NCBI RefSeq assembly: GCF_021390575.1
Contig: NZ_JAJEJQ010000002.1
Coordinates: 1,674,001-1,738,000 of the forward strand
Direction: 5' to 3'
Source: Paraburkholderia adhaesiva
Lineage (GTDB): Bacteria; Pseudomonadota; Gammaproteobacteria; Burkholderiales; Burkholderiaceae
Length of the DNA stretch: 64,000 nt
The notes under the pieces were generated by a model that made no database searches, had not been told where the DNA came from, and saw only the letters and a list, made by a program, of their open reading frames with translations. Positions 8,903-17,882 of the stretch are shown here, one piece after another (within the stretch, counting starts at the first letter, position 1; each line of letters opens with the position of its first letter). Both the position numbers and the translations under genes were made by a program.

Positions 8903-9514
8903 ATGAGTTCTTTTGCCAGGCCACGCGAGCCCGTAGACGACCATCTGATCACGCCGCAAAACGCTGCGGTCCTGATCATCGATTTTCAGCCCGTTCAGGT
9001 GTCTTCCATTGCCTCCAGGCCCAAGCGCGAACTCGTCGCCAATATTGTCGCGCTGGCCCGGATCGCGAAGCTGTACGAGCTGCCGGTGGTGCTGACGTCG
9101 GTGAATGTGAAAACCGGCCGGAACCAACCCACGATTCATCAGATCACCGACGTGCTGACGGATATCGAACCGTTCGATCGCACCTCTATCAATGCGTGGG
9201 AAGACGAGGATTTCAACCGGGCGGTCAAGGCCACGCAACGCAAGAAGCTCATCATGGCCGCCCTCTGGACGGAGGTATGTCTGGTGCATCCCGCGCTCGA
9301 CGCAATCCGCGAAGGCTTTGAGGTCTATCCTGTTGTTGATTGTGTTGGAGGAACTTCGCTTGAGGCGCATCAGGCGGGCCTGCAAAGACTGATTCAGGCG
9401 GGCGGCAAGCCGACGTCGTGGGTCCAGCTCATCTGCGAATTGCAGCGCGACTGGAATCGTGAGAAAACGGTTCCTGGCTTCGCCGATATCCTCTTCGCAG
9501 TCGAAGGCCACTGA
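8903..9514 (+). CDS. Isochorismatase-family cysteine hydrolase (YcaC-like)
   Basis: 203 aa. The family's catalytic triad is visible: Asp27 in LIIDFQP, Lys about 114 before LIMAALWTEV, and Cys126 in TEVCLVHPAL. The overall shape matches YcaC-type hydrolases, whose physiological substrates are mostly unknown. An AGGAG sequence lies upstream of the ATG. It follows the epoxide-hydrolase-like gene by 38 bp and is probably in the same transcript. Confidence 0.88.
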   Translation: MSSFARPREPVDDHLITPQNAAVLIIDFQPVQVSSIASRPKRELVANIVALARIAKLYELPVVLTSVNVKTGRNQPTIHQITDVLTDIEPFDRTSINAWEDEDFNRAVKATQRKKLIMAALWTEVCLVHPALDAIREGFEVYPVVDCVGGTSLEAHQAGLQRLIQAGGKPTSWVQLICELQRDWNREKTVPGFADILFAVEGH

Positions 9515-9703
9515 CATGATCCGGGCGAAAGAAGACACAAGCTGCGGCGGCGCAGTGGCGTTGTTTGTCCGTAGCTGACCGATACGGCTTCACTGACCAA
9601 CGGCGGCGCCTTAATTACGCGTACATGAAGCCGTTGTTTGCATACCGTTGTTCAAGACTGGATCTCGTCATCGCTGCTTCGTCCACGGAAAAGGAAACCA
9701 CGC

Positions 9704-10495
9704 ATGGACCTGAATCTGAAAGGCAAACTCGCGCTGGTCAGCGGAAGCACGGCAGGCATCGGCCGGGCTATCGCCAGCACATTGACGCAGGAGGGAGCTC
9801 GTGTTGTCGTCAACGGCCGCGCGCAGGCATCTGTGGATGACGTCGTAATGCAGCTGAAAGCAGATACCGGCGGCGATGTCTATGGATTTGCGGGCGATTT
9901 GAGTACGGCCGCCGCAGCCGAAGAGGTCGCGCGACGCTATCCGGGTGTCGAAATTCTGGTGAATAACCTCGGCATATTTGAGCCCAAGCCGTTTGAGGAG
10001 ATCCCCGACGCGGACTGGCAGCGTTTCTTCGACGTCAACGTGCTGAGTGGAGTACGCCTTGCTCGCCTGTACCTCCCCGCGATGCGGCAGGCCAACTGGG
10101 GGCGCATTATTTTCATTTCGAGCGAAAGCGGGGTGCAGATTCCGGCCGAAATGATCCACTATGGGATGACGAAAACCGCGCAGCTCGCGGTCTCGCGCGG
10201 ACTAGCCGAAGCCGTAGCCGGCACGGGTATTACAGTTAATAGCGTCCTGCCGGGGCCGACGAAATCGCGAGGAGTTAGCGACTTCGTAGAGATCCTCGCA
10301 AAGGCCGATGGCAAAACGTTTGAAGCGTTCGAAAAGGAATTTTTCGAGAAAGTACGTCCCACATCGCTCATCAAGCGATTTGGTTCGCCGCAGGAGATTG
10401 CGTCCCTCGTGGCTTATATCGCCAGTCCGCTTTCGTCTGTCACGACGGGAGCTGCATTGCGAGCCGATGGGGGCGTTATAAAGAGCGCCTTCTAG
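9704..10495 (+). CDS. SDR-family oxidoreductase (FabG-like)
   Basis: 263 aa classical short-chain dehydrogenase: cofactor motif GSTAGIGRAIA, NNLG at about residue 86, the catalytic Ser in FISSESG, and YGMTK for the Tyr-Lys pair. The C-terminal half has the usual PGPTKSRGV segment. The start at 9704 follows AAGGAA. It is 189 bp downstream of the isochorismatase-fold gene, last in the series presumably governed by the AraC regulator. Substrate unknown; the motifs fit a 3-oxoacyl- or sugar-type alcohol dehydrogenase. Confidence 0.88.
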   Translation: MDLNLKGKLALVSGSTAGIGRAIASTLTQEGARVVVNGRAQASVDDVVMQLKADTGGDVYGFAGDLSTAAAAEEVARRYPGVEILVNNLGIFEPKPFEEIPDADWQRFFDVNVLSGVRLARLYLPAMRQANWGRIIFISSESGVQIPAEMIHYGMTKTAQLAVSRGLAEAVAGTGITVNSVLPGPTKSRGVSDFVEILAKADGKTFEAFEKEFFEKVRPTSLIKRFGSPQEIASLVAYIASPLSSVTTGAALRADGGVIKSAF

Positions 10496-10780
10496 ACCCC
10501 GACAGGCATTGGGGCCGTGCCGAAGCCTGGTGTTTTTCGGGGACTTTCGTTGAATCGCCTGGCCACAGCGTTAAGCCTGGCTTGGGAATAGACGGAGAGA
10601 TTTTCGCTCTGCCGTAACGGGACCTCAATGCGCAGGATTGACGGGACATTGCCGGCACAATATCCCGGCTTCCGATGTGTAGATACGGCGGATTGGTGGG
10701 CGCTTCCGTGATATCGCCTGGTTGCCGAAACTGTGGCTGATAGATTGATTATCGCAGGCGCGCCCGGCTGACTGATTAGC

Positions 10781-11107
10781 TCAATGCCCGATCTGTTTGC
10801 TGACCTGGTTTTCCTGCTGATTGAGCGTGCGCTGTTCCTGCCTGGTAATGTGGCCGCCGTTCTGGCTTGCCATCAGGCGCTCTTCCTGGCGGACCTCGTG
10901 ATCGTCCCGATGCAGCGTCATCGCCTCAGTGTGCGTCATGTCACCTTCGCGCACTTGCTGGTGAATGCGGTGGTTCTGATTGGCGAGTCGATGGTTGACT
11001 TCGGCGCGACGCGGATGGGCCGCGTCCCAGTGCGTCTCCGCGGAAGCCACGCCAGCAAACGAGAAGGCCAAGGCGGCGACGGCGGCGAAACGAAAGACGG
11101 TCTTCAT
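10781..11107 (-). CDS. Small periplasmic protein, His/Gln-rich
   Basis: 108 aa with a clear signal peptide (MKTVFRFAAVAALAFSFAGVASA). The mature part is a hydrophilic helix-rich segment: VNHRLANQNHRIHQQVREGDMTHTEA, RQEERLMASQNGGHITRQEQRTLNQQENQ. The repeated 'NGGHIT..EQ..LNQQEN' pattern is common to small secreted proteobacterial proteins of unknown function. The ATG at 11107 is preceded by AGGAGAG. It stands alone in its neighbourhood. Confidence 0.8.
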   Translation of the reverse strand: MKTVFRFAAVAALAFSFAGVASAETHWDAAHPRRAEVNHRLANQNHRIHQQVREGDMTHTEAMTLHRDDHEVRQEERLMASQNGGHITRQEQRTLNQQENQVSKQIGH

Positions 11108-11523
11108 TTTTCTCTCCTGTCGGGGTAAGGGCGGCTTCATGCCGCTTGCGTCTTTTAACGCGGGGACGACGAGCGCAGACGACAAGAGACGTGTGAGATT
11201 CGCAAGGAATTATTTCAGGAGGAGAGAGGCAGACCGTTTCTCAATGGCCGAACCCGGAAATCCGACAGCGGTCAAGCGGACGCTGACACCCTTGCAGTGT
11301 CGAACTTCCGTGGCCGACCCAATGCAGCCGCTCGCACATCTGCGCGTGGATGTCCGCTCACTGCTGTACACCGGTCGCTCGCCGAAAAGCGGCGACGAAC
11401 GACCGCAAAGACCCACCGCCCCACTGAGAGACCGACGCCGTTGCGCCGGTCCCCTTCGTTGCAACGCAGTCCATAAAGACCTGCACGGCATGGTTGGCCA
11501 TGCTTGATGCCGGGCCGGCATGC
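11108..11523. other. Intergenic region, nothing recognised
   Basis: About 416 bp between the small periplasmic protein and the epimerase gene. Besides the ribosome-binding site of the former at its left edge I see no gene, RNA or strong hairpin. Confidence 0.4.
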
Positions 11524-12426
11524 CTACTGGACGATTCTTTTCGCTTCGTCGCGCCAGTAGTGTTGCTGTTTCCACCCAAGCAGGCGCTTGAGCTTCTCGT
11601 TGCTGAGCAGGGTCTCGAACTCGCCTAGTTGTTTTTTGAGCGACACGCCGGGGTAGTAGCGTCGCAGCAGTTCCGCGGTGGGTACATCGGACGACACGTC
11701 GTCTGACGCGACGTTCATGACCTGAAAACCGAGGCCGTCCTTTTCGATGGCGAGCCGGCACGCGTTCGCGAGATCGCGGCCGTCGATATAGCTCCACGCA
11801 ATCCTCTTGCGCAGTGCTGGATCCTTGAGCCACGCCGGAAACTTCGCGTAATCGTTGGGTTCGAGCACGTTGCCAATACGAAAGCAGTAAATGTCTGAGC
11901 CGGTGCGCGCGTGGAACGCCTTCGCCGTCACTTCGTTGATAACCTTTGACGTTGCATAGCTGTCCATTGGGTTCACCGGGTATTCCTCGTCGAGCGGGAA
12001 GTACTCTGGACTGCGATCCCGGTGCGCGAACACCATACCGTATGTGGTTTCGCTCGATGCCACGATCACCTTGCGGATGCCAAGCTTCGACGCTGCGTCG
12101 AGAATGTTGTACGTGCCCATCACATTGATCCGGTAGACCTCGTTGTCGGGCGTTATCATGATGCGAGGGATCGCCGCAAAATGCACTATCGCGTCGATCG
12201 GCTTTGGCTCGAGGTCGTCGACGAATTCTCCCGGCGCCGTGCTCGATGCCAGCGCATTGAATACCTGGCCCGCATCGGTGATGTCCGTGATCAACGTGCG
12301 CGCCGTGCGCGCTGCCATGGGTACGCGATCCAGATTCATCACCTCGTAACCGTGCGCGACCAGGTTCTGGACGACCCATTTCCCGGCCAGGCCACTGCCG
12401 CCGGTCACAATCACTCGCTTCGTCAT
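11524..12426 (-). CDS. NAD-dependent epimerase/dehydratase (extended SDR)
   Basis: 300 aa. The N-terminal nucleotide-binding motif is VTGGSGLAGKW. The catalytic Ser/Thr region is SSETTYG at about residue 124, and the active-site YATSK is about residue 157. This is the GalE/UDP-sugar epimerase fold, but the C-terminal half is short and resembles uronate dehydrogenase-like or general NAD-dependent epimerases. AGGAGG is well placed upstream of the ATG. No sugar-pathway gene is adjacent, so the substrate is open. Confidence 0.88.
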   Translation of the reverse strand: MTKRVIVTGGSGLAGKWVVQNLVAHGYEVMNLDRVPMAARTARTLITDITDAGQVFNALASSTAPGEFVDDLEPKPIDAIVHFAAIPRIMITPDNEVYRINVMGTYNILDAASKLGIRKVIVASSETTYGMVFAHRDRSPEYFPLDEEYPVNPMDSYATSKVINEVTAKAFHARTGSDIYCFRIGNVLEPNDYAKFPAWLKDPALRKRIAWSYIDGRDLANACRLAIEKDGLGFQVMNVASDDVSSDVPTAELLRRYYPGVSLKKQLGEFETLLSNEKLKRLLGWKQQHYWRDEAKRIVQ

Positions 12427-13091
12427 GTGCTCCTCCTTTCCTGTTTTTTCCCAAGTGTCCTGACGCTTTTCAGCGCGTGTAGCGCGGCCTCATTCCATCG
12501 TGGGATCATTGCGCTCCGTGTCCTTGATTCGGCAGTAGTCGCCGTTGACGCAGAATTGACTTCGATTTTCCTGCTATTACATTGTAGAACGAGCGACCAC
12601 GGCCTCTCGTTCAACCATGCGCTTCGAACTCCAGGATTGCCGTTTGATTGGCTGCGGCGGTGGCAGCACCGGCATTGAAAATGCTTGATCAGGTGCTCAG
12701 ATGAAATCGCTAGCGTCGAGCCCTCGAATCGCCTTTCGGCAAACCCGCCGCAACGATGCGATCCGTTACTTCGAACTGGATGCAATTGGTGCGTTCGGGC
12801 CAGCATTGCATTGCTGACGATTTATGCGGCTTTGGTGAGCGTCTCAATATGGCCCGCTACAGCCCGATGGCGGCAGCGCGACACCGCGGACATTTGATTC
12901 GCATTGGCGCCCGATCCGCCAGCCGTGGAATCACTGCGCGCCTGAGATACAGTCCGCCGCAAACGCAGCGGTGACACCAGATGGGATAAGGCTGAGAGGA
13001 TCTGTCCGGAATTTCGCGCAGAGAGAATCTGAGGGCCGCTCCGTAAATTCTGCGGCCCTTTCCGCAAAAGCGATCGAGGGTAAAACCCGAC
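12427..13091. other. Intergenic region upstream of epimerase
   Basis: About 665 bp. Short open frames exist on both strands (for example 12423-12806 on the minus strand), but none has a ribosome-binding site or recognisable sequence. It presumably carries the epimerase promoter; I could not place it. Confidence 0.4.
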
Positions 13092-13107
13092 AAACCCTTA
13101 CTGGGTT

Positions 13108-13195
13108 TGGTGGGCCGGGTGGGAGTCGAACCCACGGTGTCCTTTCGGAGGCGGATTATGAGTCCGCTGCCTGCAACCAGCACGGCGTCCGGCCC
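13108..13195 (-). tRNA. tRNA with CAU anticodon and long variable arm (Met/Ile2, atypical)
   Basis: Read on the minus strand it folds as a cloverleaf. The acceptor stem is GGGCCGG/CCGGCCC with A73 and an encoded CCA. The anticodon stem GCGGA/TCCGC carries loop CTCATAA (anticodon CAU), and the T arm is GTGGG-TTCGACT-CCCAC. Two features are unusual. There are 15 nt between anticodon stem and T stem, containing a 3-bp hairpin TCC-GAAA-GGA, as in class II tRNAs. The D stem has 3 bp with A at position 8 instead of U. Ordinary CAU tRNAs (Met, Ile2) are class I. A short hairpin (AAACCC/GGGTTT, 13092-13108) follows the CCA directly. It lies downstream of rpoD on the same strand. Confidence 0.8.
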
Positions 13196-13229
13196 ACGAT
13201 GCTCACAACGCTACAGTGAGAGCACCAAC

Positions 13230-13259
13230 AAAAAAGCCCGGTCTGCAAAAAGGCCGGGC
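13230..13259 (-). terminator. Rho-independent terminator of rpoD transcript
   Basis: On the minus strand, GCCCGG (13259-13254) pairs with CCGGGC (13241-13236), followed by six T residues (13235-13230). It lies about 90 bp past the rpoD stop and about 35 bp before the tRNA, so it separates the two transcripts. Confidence 0.8.
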
Positions 13260-13307
13260 CTTACTCGACGACAGGCCGACATACTACACGAAAGAGGCCC
13301 GGTCTGA

Positions 13308-13340
13308 CCATGGCATACGCACAACGTGCGTATGCCATGG
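13308..13340. repeat. 15-bp perfect hairpin immediately after rpoD stop
   Basis: CCATGGCATACGCAC (13308-13322) and GTGCGTATGCCATGG (13326-13340) are exact reverse complements with a 3-base loop. They begin six bases after the rpoD stop codon. There is no T run, so an mRNA 3'-end protector or transcription pause seems more likely than the terminator itself, which follows at 13230-13259. Confidence 0.75.
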
Positions 13341-13346
13341 CGCACA

Positions 13347-15794
13347 TCAATTGCCTTCGAGGAACGATTTCAGCTTGTCCGAGCGGCTCGGGTGACGCAG
13401 CTTGCGCAGCGCCTTCGCCTCGATCTGTCGGATCCGTTCACGCGTCACGTCGAACTGCTTGCCCACTTCTTCGAGCGTGTGATCGGTGCTCATCTCGATA
13501 CCGAAACGCATGCGCAGCACCTTCGCCTCGCGCGGCGTGAGCGAATCGAGCACGTCCTTCACGACATCGCGCATCGAGGCATGCAGCGCGGCATCAGCAG
13601 GCGCAACCGTGTTGGTGTCCTCGATGAAATCGCCCAGATGCGAATCGTCATCGTCGCCGATCGGCGTTTCCATGGAGATCGGTTCCTTCGCGATCTTCAT
13701 GATCTTGCGGATCTTGTCCTCGGGCATCTCCATCTTCTCGGCGAGCGTTGCCGGATCCGGCTCGAGACCGGTTTCCTGCAGGATCTGCCGCGAGATGCGG
13801 TTCATCTTGTTGATCGTCTCGATCATGTGAACCGGAATGCGGATCGTGCGCGCCTGGTCCGCGATCGAGCGCGTGATGGCCTGACGGATCCACCACGTCG
13901 CATACGTCGAGAACTTGTAGCCGCGACGATATTCGAACTTGTCCACCGCCTTCATCAGGCCGATGTTGCCTTCCTGGATCAAGTCGAGGAACTGCAGGCC
14001 ACGGTTCGTGTACTTCTTCGCAATCGAGATCACGAGACGCAGGTTGGCCTCGGTCATCTCACGCTTCGCCTGGCGCGCCTTCAGTTCGCCGGCCGCCATC
14101 TGCCGGTTGGTTTCCTTCAGGTCCTTCAGCGGCAGCACGACGCGCGCCTGCAGGTCGAGCAGGCGCTGCTGCTGTTCGCGAATGGCCGGAATATTGCGCG
14201 AGAGGATCCCACTGTAGGCGTGACTTTCGCCGACGATCCTGTCCGTCCAGTCGAGGTCCGTTTCGTTGCCCGGGAATCGCGCGATGAACTCCGAGCGCGG
14301 CATGCCGCACTTGTCCACGACCGTGTGCAGGATCTGGCGTTCGACCTGGCGCACTTCGTCCACTTGCGCACGCAACGTGTCGCACAGACGTTCGACGGTG
14401 CGAGCCGTGAAGCGGATCGACATCAGTTCGTTCTGGATCGTTTCCTGCGCCTTGAGGTAGGACTTCGACTTGTAGCCTTCCTTCTCGAACGCGCGGCGCA
14501 TCTTGTCGAACCATTCACTGATGAGCGCGAATTTTTCGAGCGACGAGCGCTTGAGCGCTTCGAGCTGGGCCGCGTTGGCCGTCGCCTGTGCGGCGCCCTC
14601 GTCTTCTTCCTCTTCCTCTTCTTCCTCTTCCGCCTCTTCGTCCTCGTTCTCGATTTCTTCCGCTTCCTGCGCTGAGAAACCGTCCGTGTCCTCGGCGTTC
14701 GGATCGATCAGGCCGTCGACGAGTTCGTCGACGCGGATCTCGTCGTTCGCCACACGCTCGGCCATCGCGAGGATGTCAGCGATCGTGGTCGGGCACGCGG
14801 AGATCGCCATGACCATGTGCTTCAGCCCGTCCTCAATGCGCTTTGCGATTTCGATTTCGCCTTCGCGCGTGAGCAGTTCGACCGTACCCATTTCGCGCAT
14901 GTACATGCGGACAGGGTCTGTCGTACGGCCGAATTCCGAATCGACGGTCGAAAGAGCGACTTCAGCTTCCTCTTCTACTTCGTCGTCCGAAGAGGCATTC
15001 GGTGCGTTGTCGTTGAGCAGCAGCGTTTCTGCATCGGGCGCCTGCTCGTAGACGGCCACGCCCATGTCGTTGAACGTGCTGATGATGCCTTCGATCGCCT
15101 CGGTCTCGGTGAAGTTGTCCGGGAGGTGATCGTTGATTTCCGCGTACGTGAGGAAGCCGCGCTCCTTGCCAAGCTTGATGAGCGCTCGCAGTTTCGCGCG
15201 CCGCTCCTCGAGTTCCTCGACGGTGCCAGGCTGCGAGGACGCGAACGCGTCTTTCAGCAGCGCCTTTTCCTTCGCTCGCCGATCGCGCGCACGGGCCTTT
15301 TCGACCTTGCCCGTGACGGGCGTGCTTTCTTCGCTCTGGGTCGCGTCGTCATCGACGGATACTTCGTTCAGCTTTTTCGTCATGGAGTTCGCCGTAGCTG
15401 CCATAGTCTCGACTCGCGGCTGCTGGACGGCAGCCTCTTGCACCGTGGATACTCGCGCCTCGTGCTCTGCCGCATCGTCTGCGACAGCAGGCACTTGCTT
15501 TGCACTACTCGAACCGGACCGCTTTGCGGCCGGCTGGGTTGCAGCTTTCGCGGCGCGTGGTGGCACCACGCGCGTTGCCGATGCGGCCATGGTTTTCTGC
15601 CGGGCAACAGGCTCGGCGCTGGTCGCCGACGTCTTTCTGGCGGAACGGGCGGCACCGGCCGGGGTGGCCGAGGATGCCTGGACGGACTCTGCGACCGTGC
15701 TGATCGGCTCAGTCGTTACTTTGCCTGTCGCCTTTTTTTCGACCGCTTTCTCGCCTCTTTCGCCTTTCTCGCCCGTAGTCTTTGCCATTGCCAT
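13347..15794 (-). CDS. rpoD: RNA polymerase primary sigma factor (sigma-70)
   Basis: 815 aa, considerably longer than E. coli RpoD (613 aa). The extra length is mainly an Ala/Lys/Glu-rich, low-complexity N-terminal extension of about 170 residues, as seen in Burkholderia. Region 1.1 follows, then region 1.2 (TDPVRMYMREMG), a non-conserved insert with an acidic run, and region 2 (LRLVISIAKKYTNRG ... FSTYATWWIRQAI). Region 4.2 ends the protein (TLEEVGKQFDVTRERIRQIEAKALRKLRHP). AAGGACGGA precedes the ATG. It is the last gene of rpsU-yqeY-dnaG-rpoD and is followed by a hairpin and a terminator. Confidence 0.98.
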   Translation of the reverse strand: MAMAKTTGEKGERGEKAVEKKATGKVTTEPISTVAESVQASSATPAGAARSARKTSATSAEPVARQKTMAASATRVVPPRAAKAATQPAAKRSGSSSAKQVPAVADDAAEHEARVSTVQEAAVQQPRVETMAATANSMTKKLNEVSVDDDATQSEESTPVTGKVEKARARDRRAKEKALLKDAFASSQPGTVEELEERRAKLRALIKLGKERGFLTYAEINDHLPDNFTETEAIEGIISTFNDMGVAVYEQAPDAETLLLNDNAPNASSDDEVEEEAEVALSTVDSEFGRTTDPVRMYMREMGTVELLTREGEIEIAKRIEDGLKHMVMAISACPTTIADILAMAERVANDEIRVDELVDGLIDPNAEDTDGFSAQEAEEIENEDEEAEEEEEEEEEDEGAAQATANAAQLEALKRSSLEKFALISEWFDKMRRAFEKEGYKSKSYLKAQETIQNELMSIRFTARTVERLCDTLRAQVDEVRQVERQILHTVVDKCGMPRSEFIARFPGNETDLDWTDRIVGESHAYSGILSRNIPAIREQQQRLLDLQARVVLPLKDLKETNRQMAAGELKARQAKREMTEANLRLVISIAKKYTNRGLQFLDLIQEGNIGLMKAVDKFEYRRGYKFSTYATWWIRQAITRSIADQARTIRIPVHMIETINKMNRISRQILQETGLEPDPATLAEKMEMPEDKIRKIMKIAKEPISMETPIGDDDDSHLGDFIEDTNTVAPADAALHASMRDVVKDVLDSLTPREAKVLRMRFGIEMSTDHTLEEVGKQFDVTRERIRQIEAKALRKLRHPSRSDKLKSFLEGN

Positions 15795-15902
15795 TCCGTC
15801 CTTGCTGGGAACTGGGTATCCGCCCGGAAAAAAACAAAAACAAACTGCTGAAAACCTTTTATTATAGCACGCGGGTCACCTGGCCTCCCAGGCGGCCCTC
15901 CC

Positions 15903-17774
15903 TTACAAGCCGAGCTGACGTTTCATGTCAGCACGCGTCTGACTCAGTTTCGTGTATTCCGCCAGTTCTTCCGGCGTATGCCGCGATTGCCGCGAAAGCA
16001 CGTCGAGCCGGTCGCAGCAGGCGTCGTACCGCATCCTGAGGATCGCTGCCGTCAGTTCCTCACTCAAGAGCCGTTCCTGCTCGCGCCGTTCTTCAGCCAC
16101 CGCGCTGTCATCCGGATTCTTCATCAGCAAATCCCGGACGTTTTCATCATAGTCCAGAATTTCACGAAAAATCTCTTCAAAAGTCGGGGCGTTAGCCCCG
16201 TTTCTCAAGAGGTCCGAAAGCAGTTGAAACTCCGCCGCGTCGCCCAGCGCCCGGGCATGCGTCGTCACTTCCTCGAACAGTTCGCCGTGCCGCGTGAGCG
16301 TGATCAGCGCCTGCTCGGCCTCGTCTTCGAGCTGCGCCACGATCCGCGGATGCATCACGAGGTTGCGCAGCGCCTTGCGCTCGATCCCGGTCACGAGGTG
16401 CCGATCCTTGCGCGCGGGCGCTGAACGCGCCGCCCGGGCGATTCGCGCGTCCACCTCGCACAGCGCCGCCACTTCCTCGAACGGCACGTCGAGCCGGTCC
16501 GCGAACATGTGCATGATCTGTGCACGCAAAGCGTTCGCCGGCAGCGCCTGCAACAGCGGCTTGGCGTCGAAAAGCGCGCGCGCGCGGCCCTCCGGCTGGT
16601 CCAGCTCTTTGCCCGTCAGCACTTCATTCAACATGAACTGCGACAGCGGCATCGCGCGATCGACCTGTTCCTTGAACGCCTCGGTGCCGAATTCGCGGAC
16701 ATAGCTGTCCGGATCGTGCTCCGTCGGCAGGAAGAGGAACCGGATGGTCCGGTTGTCCGCCGCATGGGGCAGGCACGCGTCGAGCGCGCGCCGCGCGGCG
16801 CGGCGGCCCGCCGAGTCGCCGTCGAAGCTGAAGATCACCGTGTCGGTTTGACGCAGAAGCTTCTGCACGTGGATCGGCGTGCACGCGGTTCCGAGCGTCG
16901 CGACGGCGTTCTGGAATCCCAGCTGCGCGAGCGCCACGACGTCCATGTAGCCCTCGACCACCAGCACGTATTGCTGCTCGCGGATCGCCAGACGCGCCTC
17001 GAACAGCCCATACAGTTCGCTGCCCTTGTTAAATAGTGGCGTTTCCGGGGAATTCAAATACTTGGGCTCGCCGCCGTCGAGCACGCGCCCGCCGAATCCG
17101 ATCACCTGGCCCTTGACGTTACGGATCGGGAACATGATCCGGTCGCGGAACCGGTCGTAGCGGCGCGCCTGTCCCTGGGCGTCCTGTTTTTCGCTGACGA
17201 TCACGAGCCCGGCTTCGACCAGCGCGTCGTCCCGGTAACTGGGAAACGCAGATTCCAGGTTCTGCCATCCGTCGGGCGCATAGCCGAGACCAAAACGTGC
17301 CGCGATTTCGCCAGTGAGGCCGCGTTTTTTCAGATACTGGATCGCATTGGGCGCGCTGCGCAACTGCCTGCGGTAGTAGTCGCACGCCGTCAGCATGAGG
17401 TCGGACAGCGCCGTTGTGACGGCCTTCGACGGCCCCGGCGCGTAGCCCGAGCCGCCCGCGCCGCCGCCGCGCATTGGCGACGGTTCCTGCGGCACCGTCA
17501 GCCCGACCGATTGCGCGAGTTCGTTGACGGCCTCGGGGAACGTAAGCCCGGCGTGCTCCATCAGGAAGCCGATGGCGGTGCCGTGCGCACCGCAACCGAA
17601 GCAGTGATAGAACTGCTTCGTTGGACTAACCGTAAACGAAGGGCTTTTTTCGTTGTGGAATGGGCAGAGGCCCATGAAATTCGCGCCGCCTTTTTTGAGC
17701 TGCACGTAGCGCCCCACCACGTCGACGATATCGACGCGGTTCAGCAAATCCTGCAAAAACGAATGCGGAATCAT
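15903..17774 (-). CDS. dnaG: DNA primase
   Basis: 623 aa. The N-terminal zinc-binding domain reads CPFHNEKSPSFTV ... CFGCGAHG. The central TOPRIM domain has VEGYMDVVAL and FSFDGDSAGRRAARRA (acidic metal-binding residues). The C-terminal DnaB-interacting helical domain is divergent. It synthesises RNA primers at the replication fork. The start at 17774 (MIPHSFLQDLLNRVDIVDVV) is the conserved one; the frame is open a further 22 codons. It lies 108 bp upstream of rpoD, as in the macromolecular-synthesis operon. Confidence 0.98.
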   Translation of the reverse strand: MIPHSFLQDLLNRVDIVDVVGRYVQLKKGGANFMGLCPFHNEKSPSFTVSPTKQFYHCFGCGAHGTAIGFLMEHAGLTFPEAVNELAQSVGLTVPQEPSPMRGGGAGGSGYAPGPSKAVTTALSDLMLTACDYYRRQLRSAPNAIQYLKKRGLTGEIAARFGLGYAPDGWQNLESAFPSYRDDALVEAGLVIVSEKQDAQGQARRYDRFRDRIMFPIRNVKGQVIGFGGRVLDGGEPKYLNSPETPLFNKGSELYGLFEARLAIREQQYVLVVEGYMDVVALAQLGFQNAVATLGTACTPIHVQKLLRQTDTVIFSFDGDSAGRRAARRALDACLPHAADNRTIRFLFLPTEHDPDSYVREFGTEAFKEQVDRAMPLSQFMLNEVLTGKELDQPEGRARALFDAKPLLQALPANALRAQIMHMFADRLDVPFEEVAALCEVDARIARAARSAPARKDRHLVTGIERKALRNLVMHPRIVAQLEDEAEQALITLTRHGELFEEVTTHARALGDAAEFQLLSDLLRNGANAPTFEEIFREILDYDENVRDLLMKNPDDSAVAEERREQERLLSEELTAAILRMRYDACCDRLDVLSRQSRHTPEELAEYTKLSQTRADMKRQLGL

Positions 17775-17882
17775 CGGGACGGATGCACTCCGGCTGCGTG
17801 AGCGGCAAAGGCCCGCGGCCCGTTGCCGGGGGACCGGCACGGGCAGAAACGCCCAGCCGCGCCGTGTGCGAGCCGCATGCCG

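Noticed and set aside
11210..12454. 414-codon minus-strand frame overlapping the epimerase
   Set aside because: A different reading frame of the same strand; the epimerase at 11524-12426 carries the SDR motifs and AGGAGG.
12423..12806. 127-codon minus-strand frame before the epimerase
   Set aside because: No ribosome-binding site, Cys/Arg/Ser-rich composition and no recognisable motif.
13326..14675. 449-codon open frame on the plus strand opposite rpoD
   Set aside because: Antisense shadow caused by the GC-rich codon pattern of rpoD; the translation is Arg/His-rich with no domain.
14817..15851. 344-codon plus-strand frame opposite the N-terminal part of rpoD
   Set aside because: Antisense shadow of the low-complexity extension; no recognisable protein.
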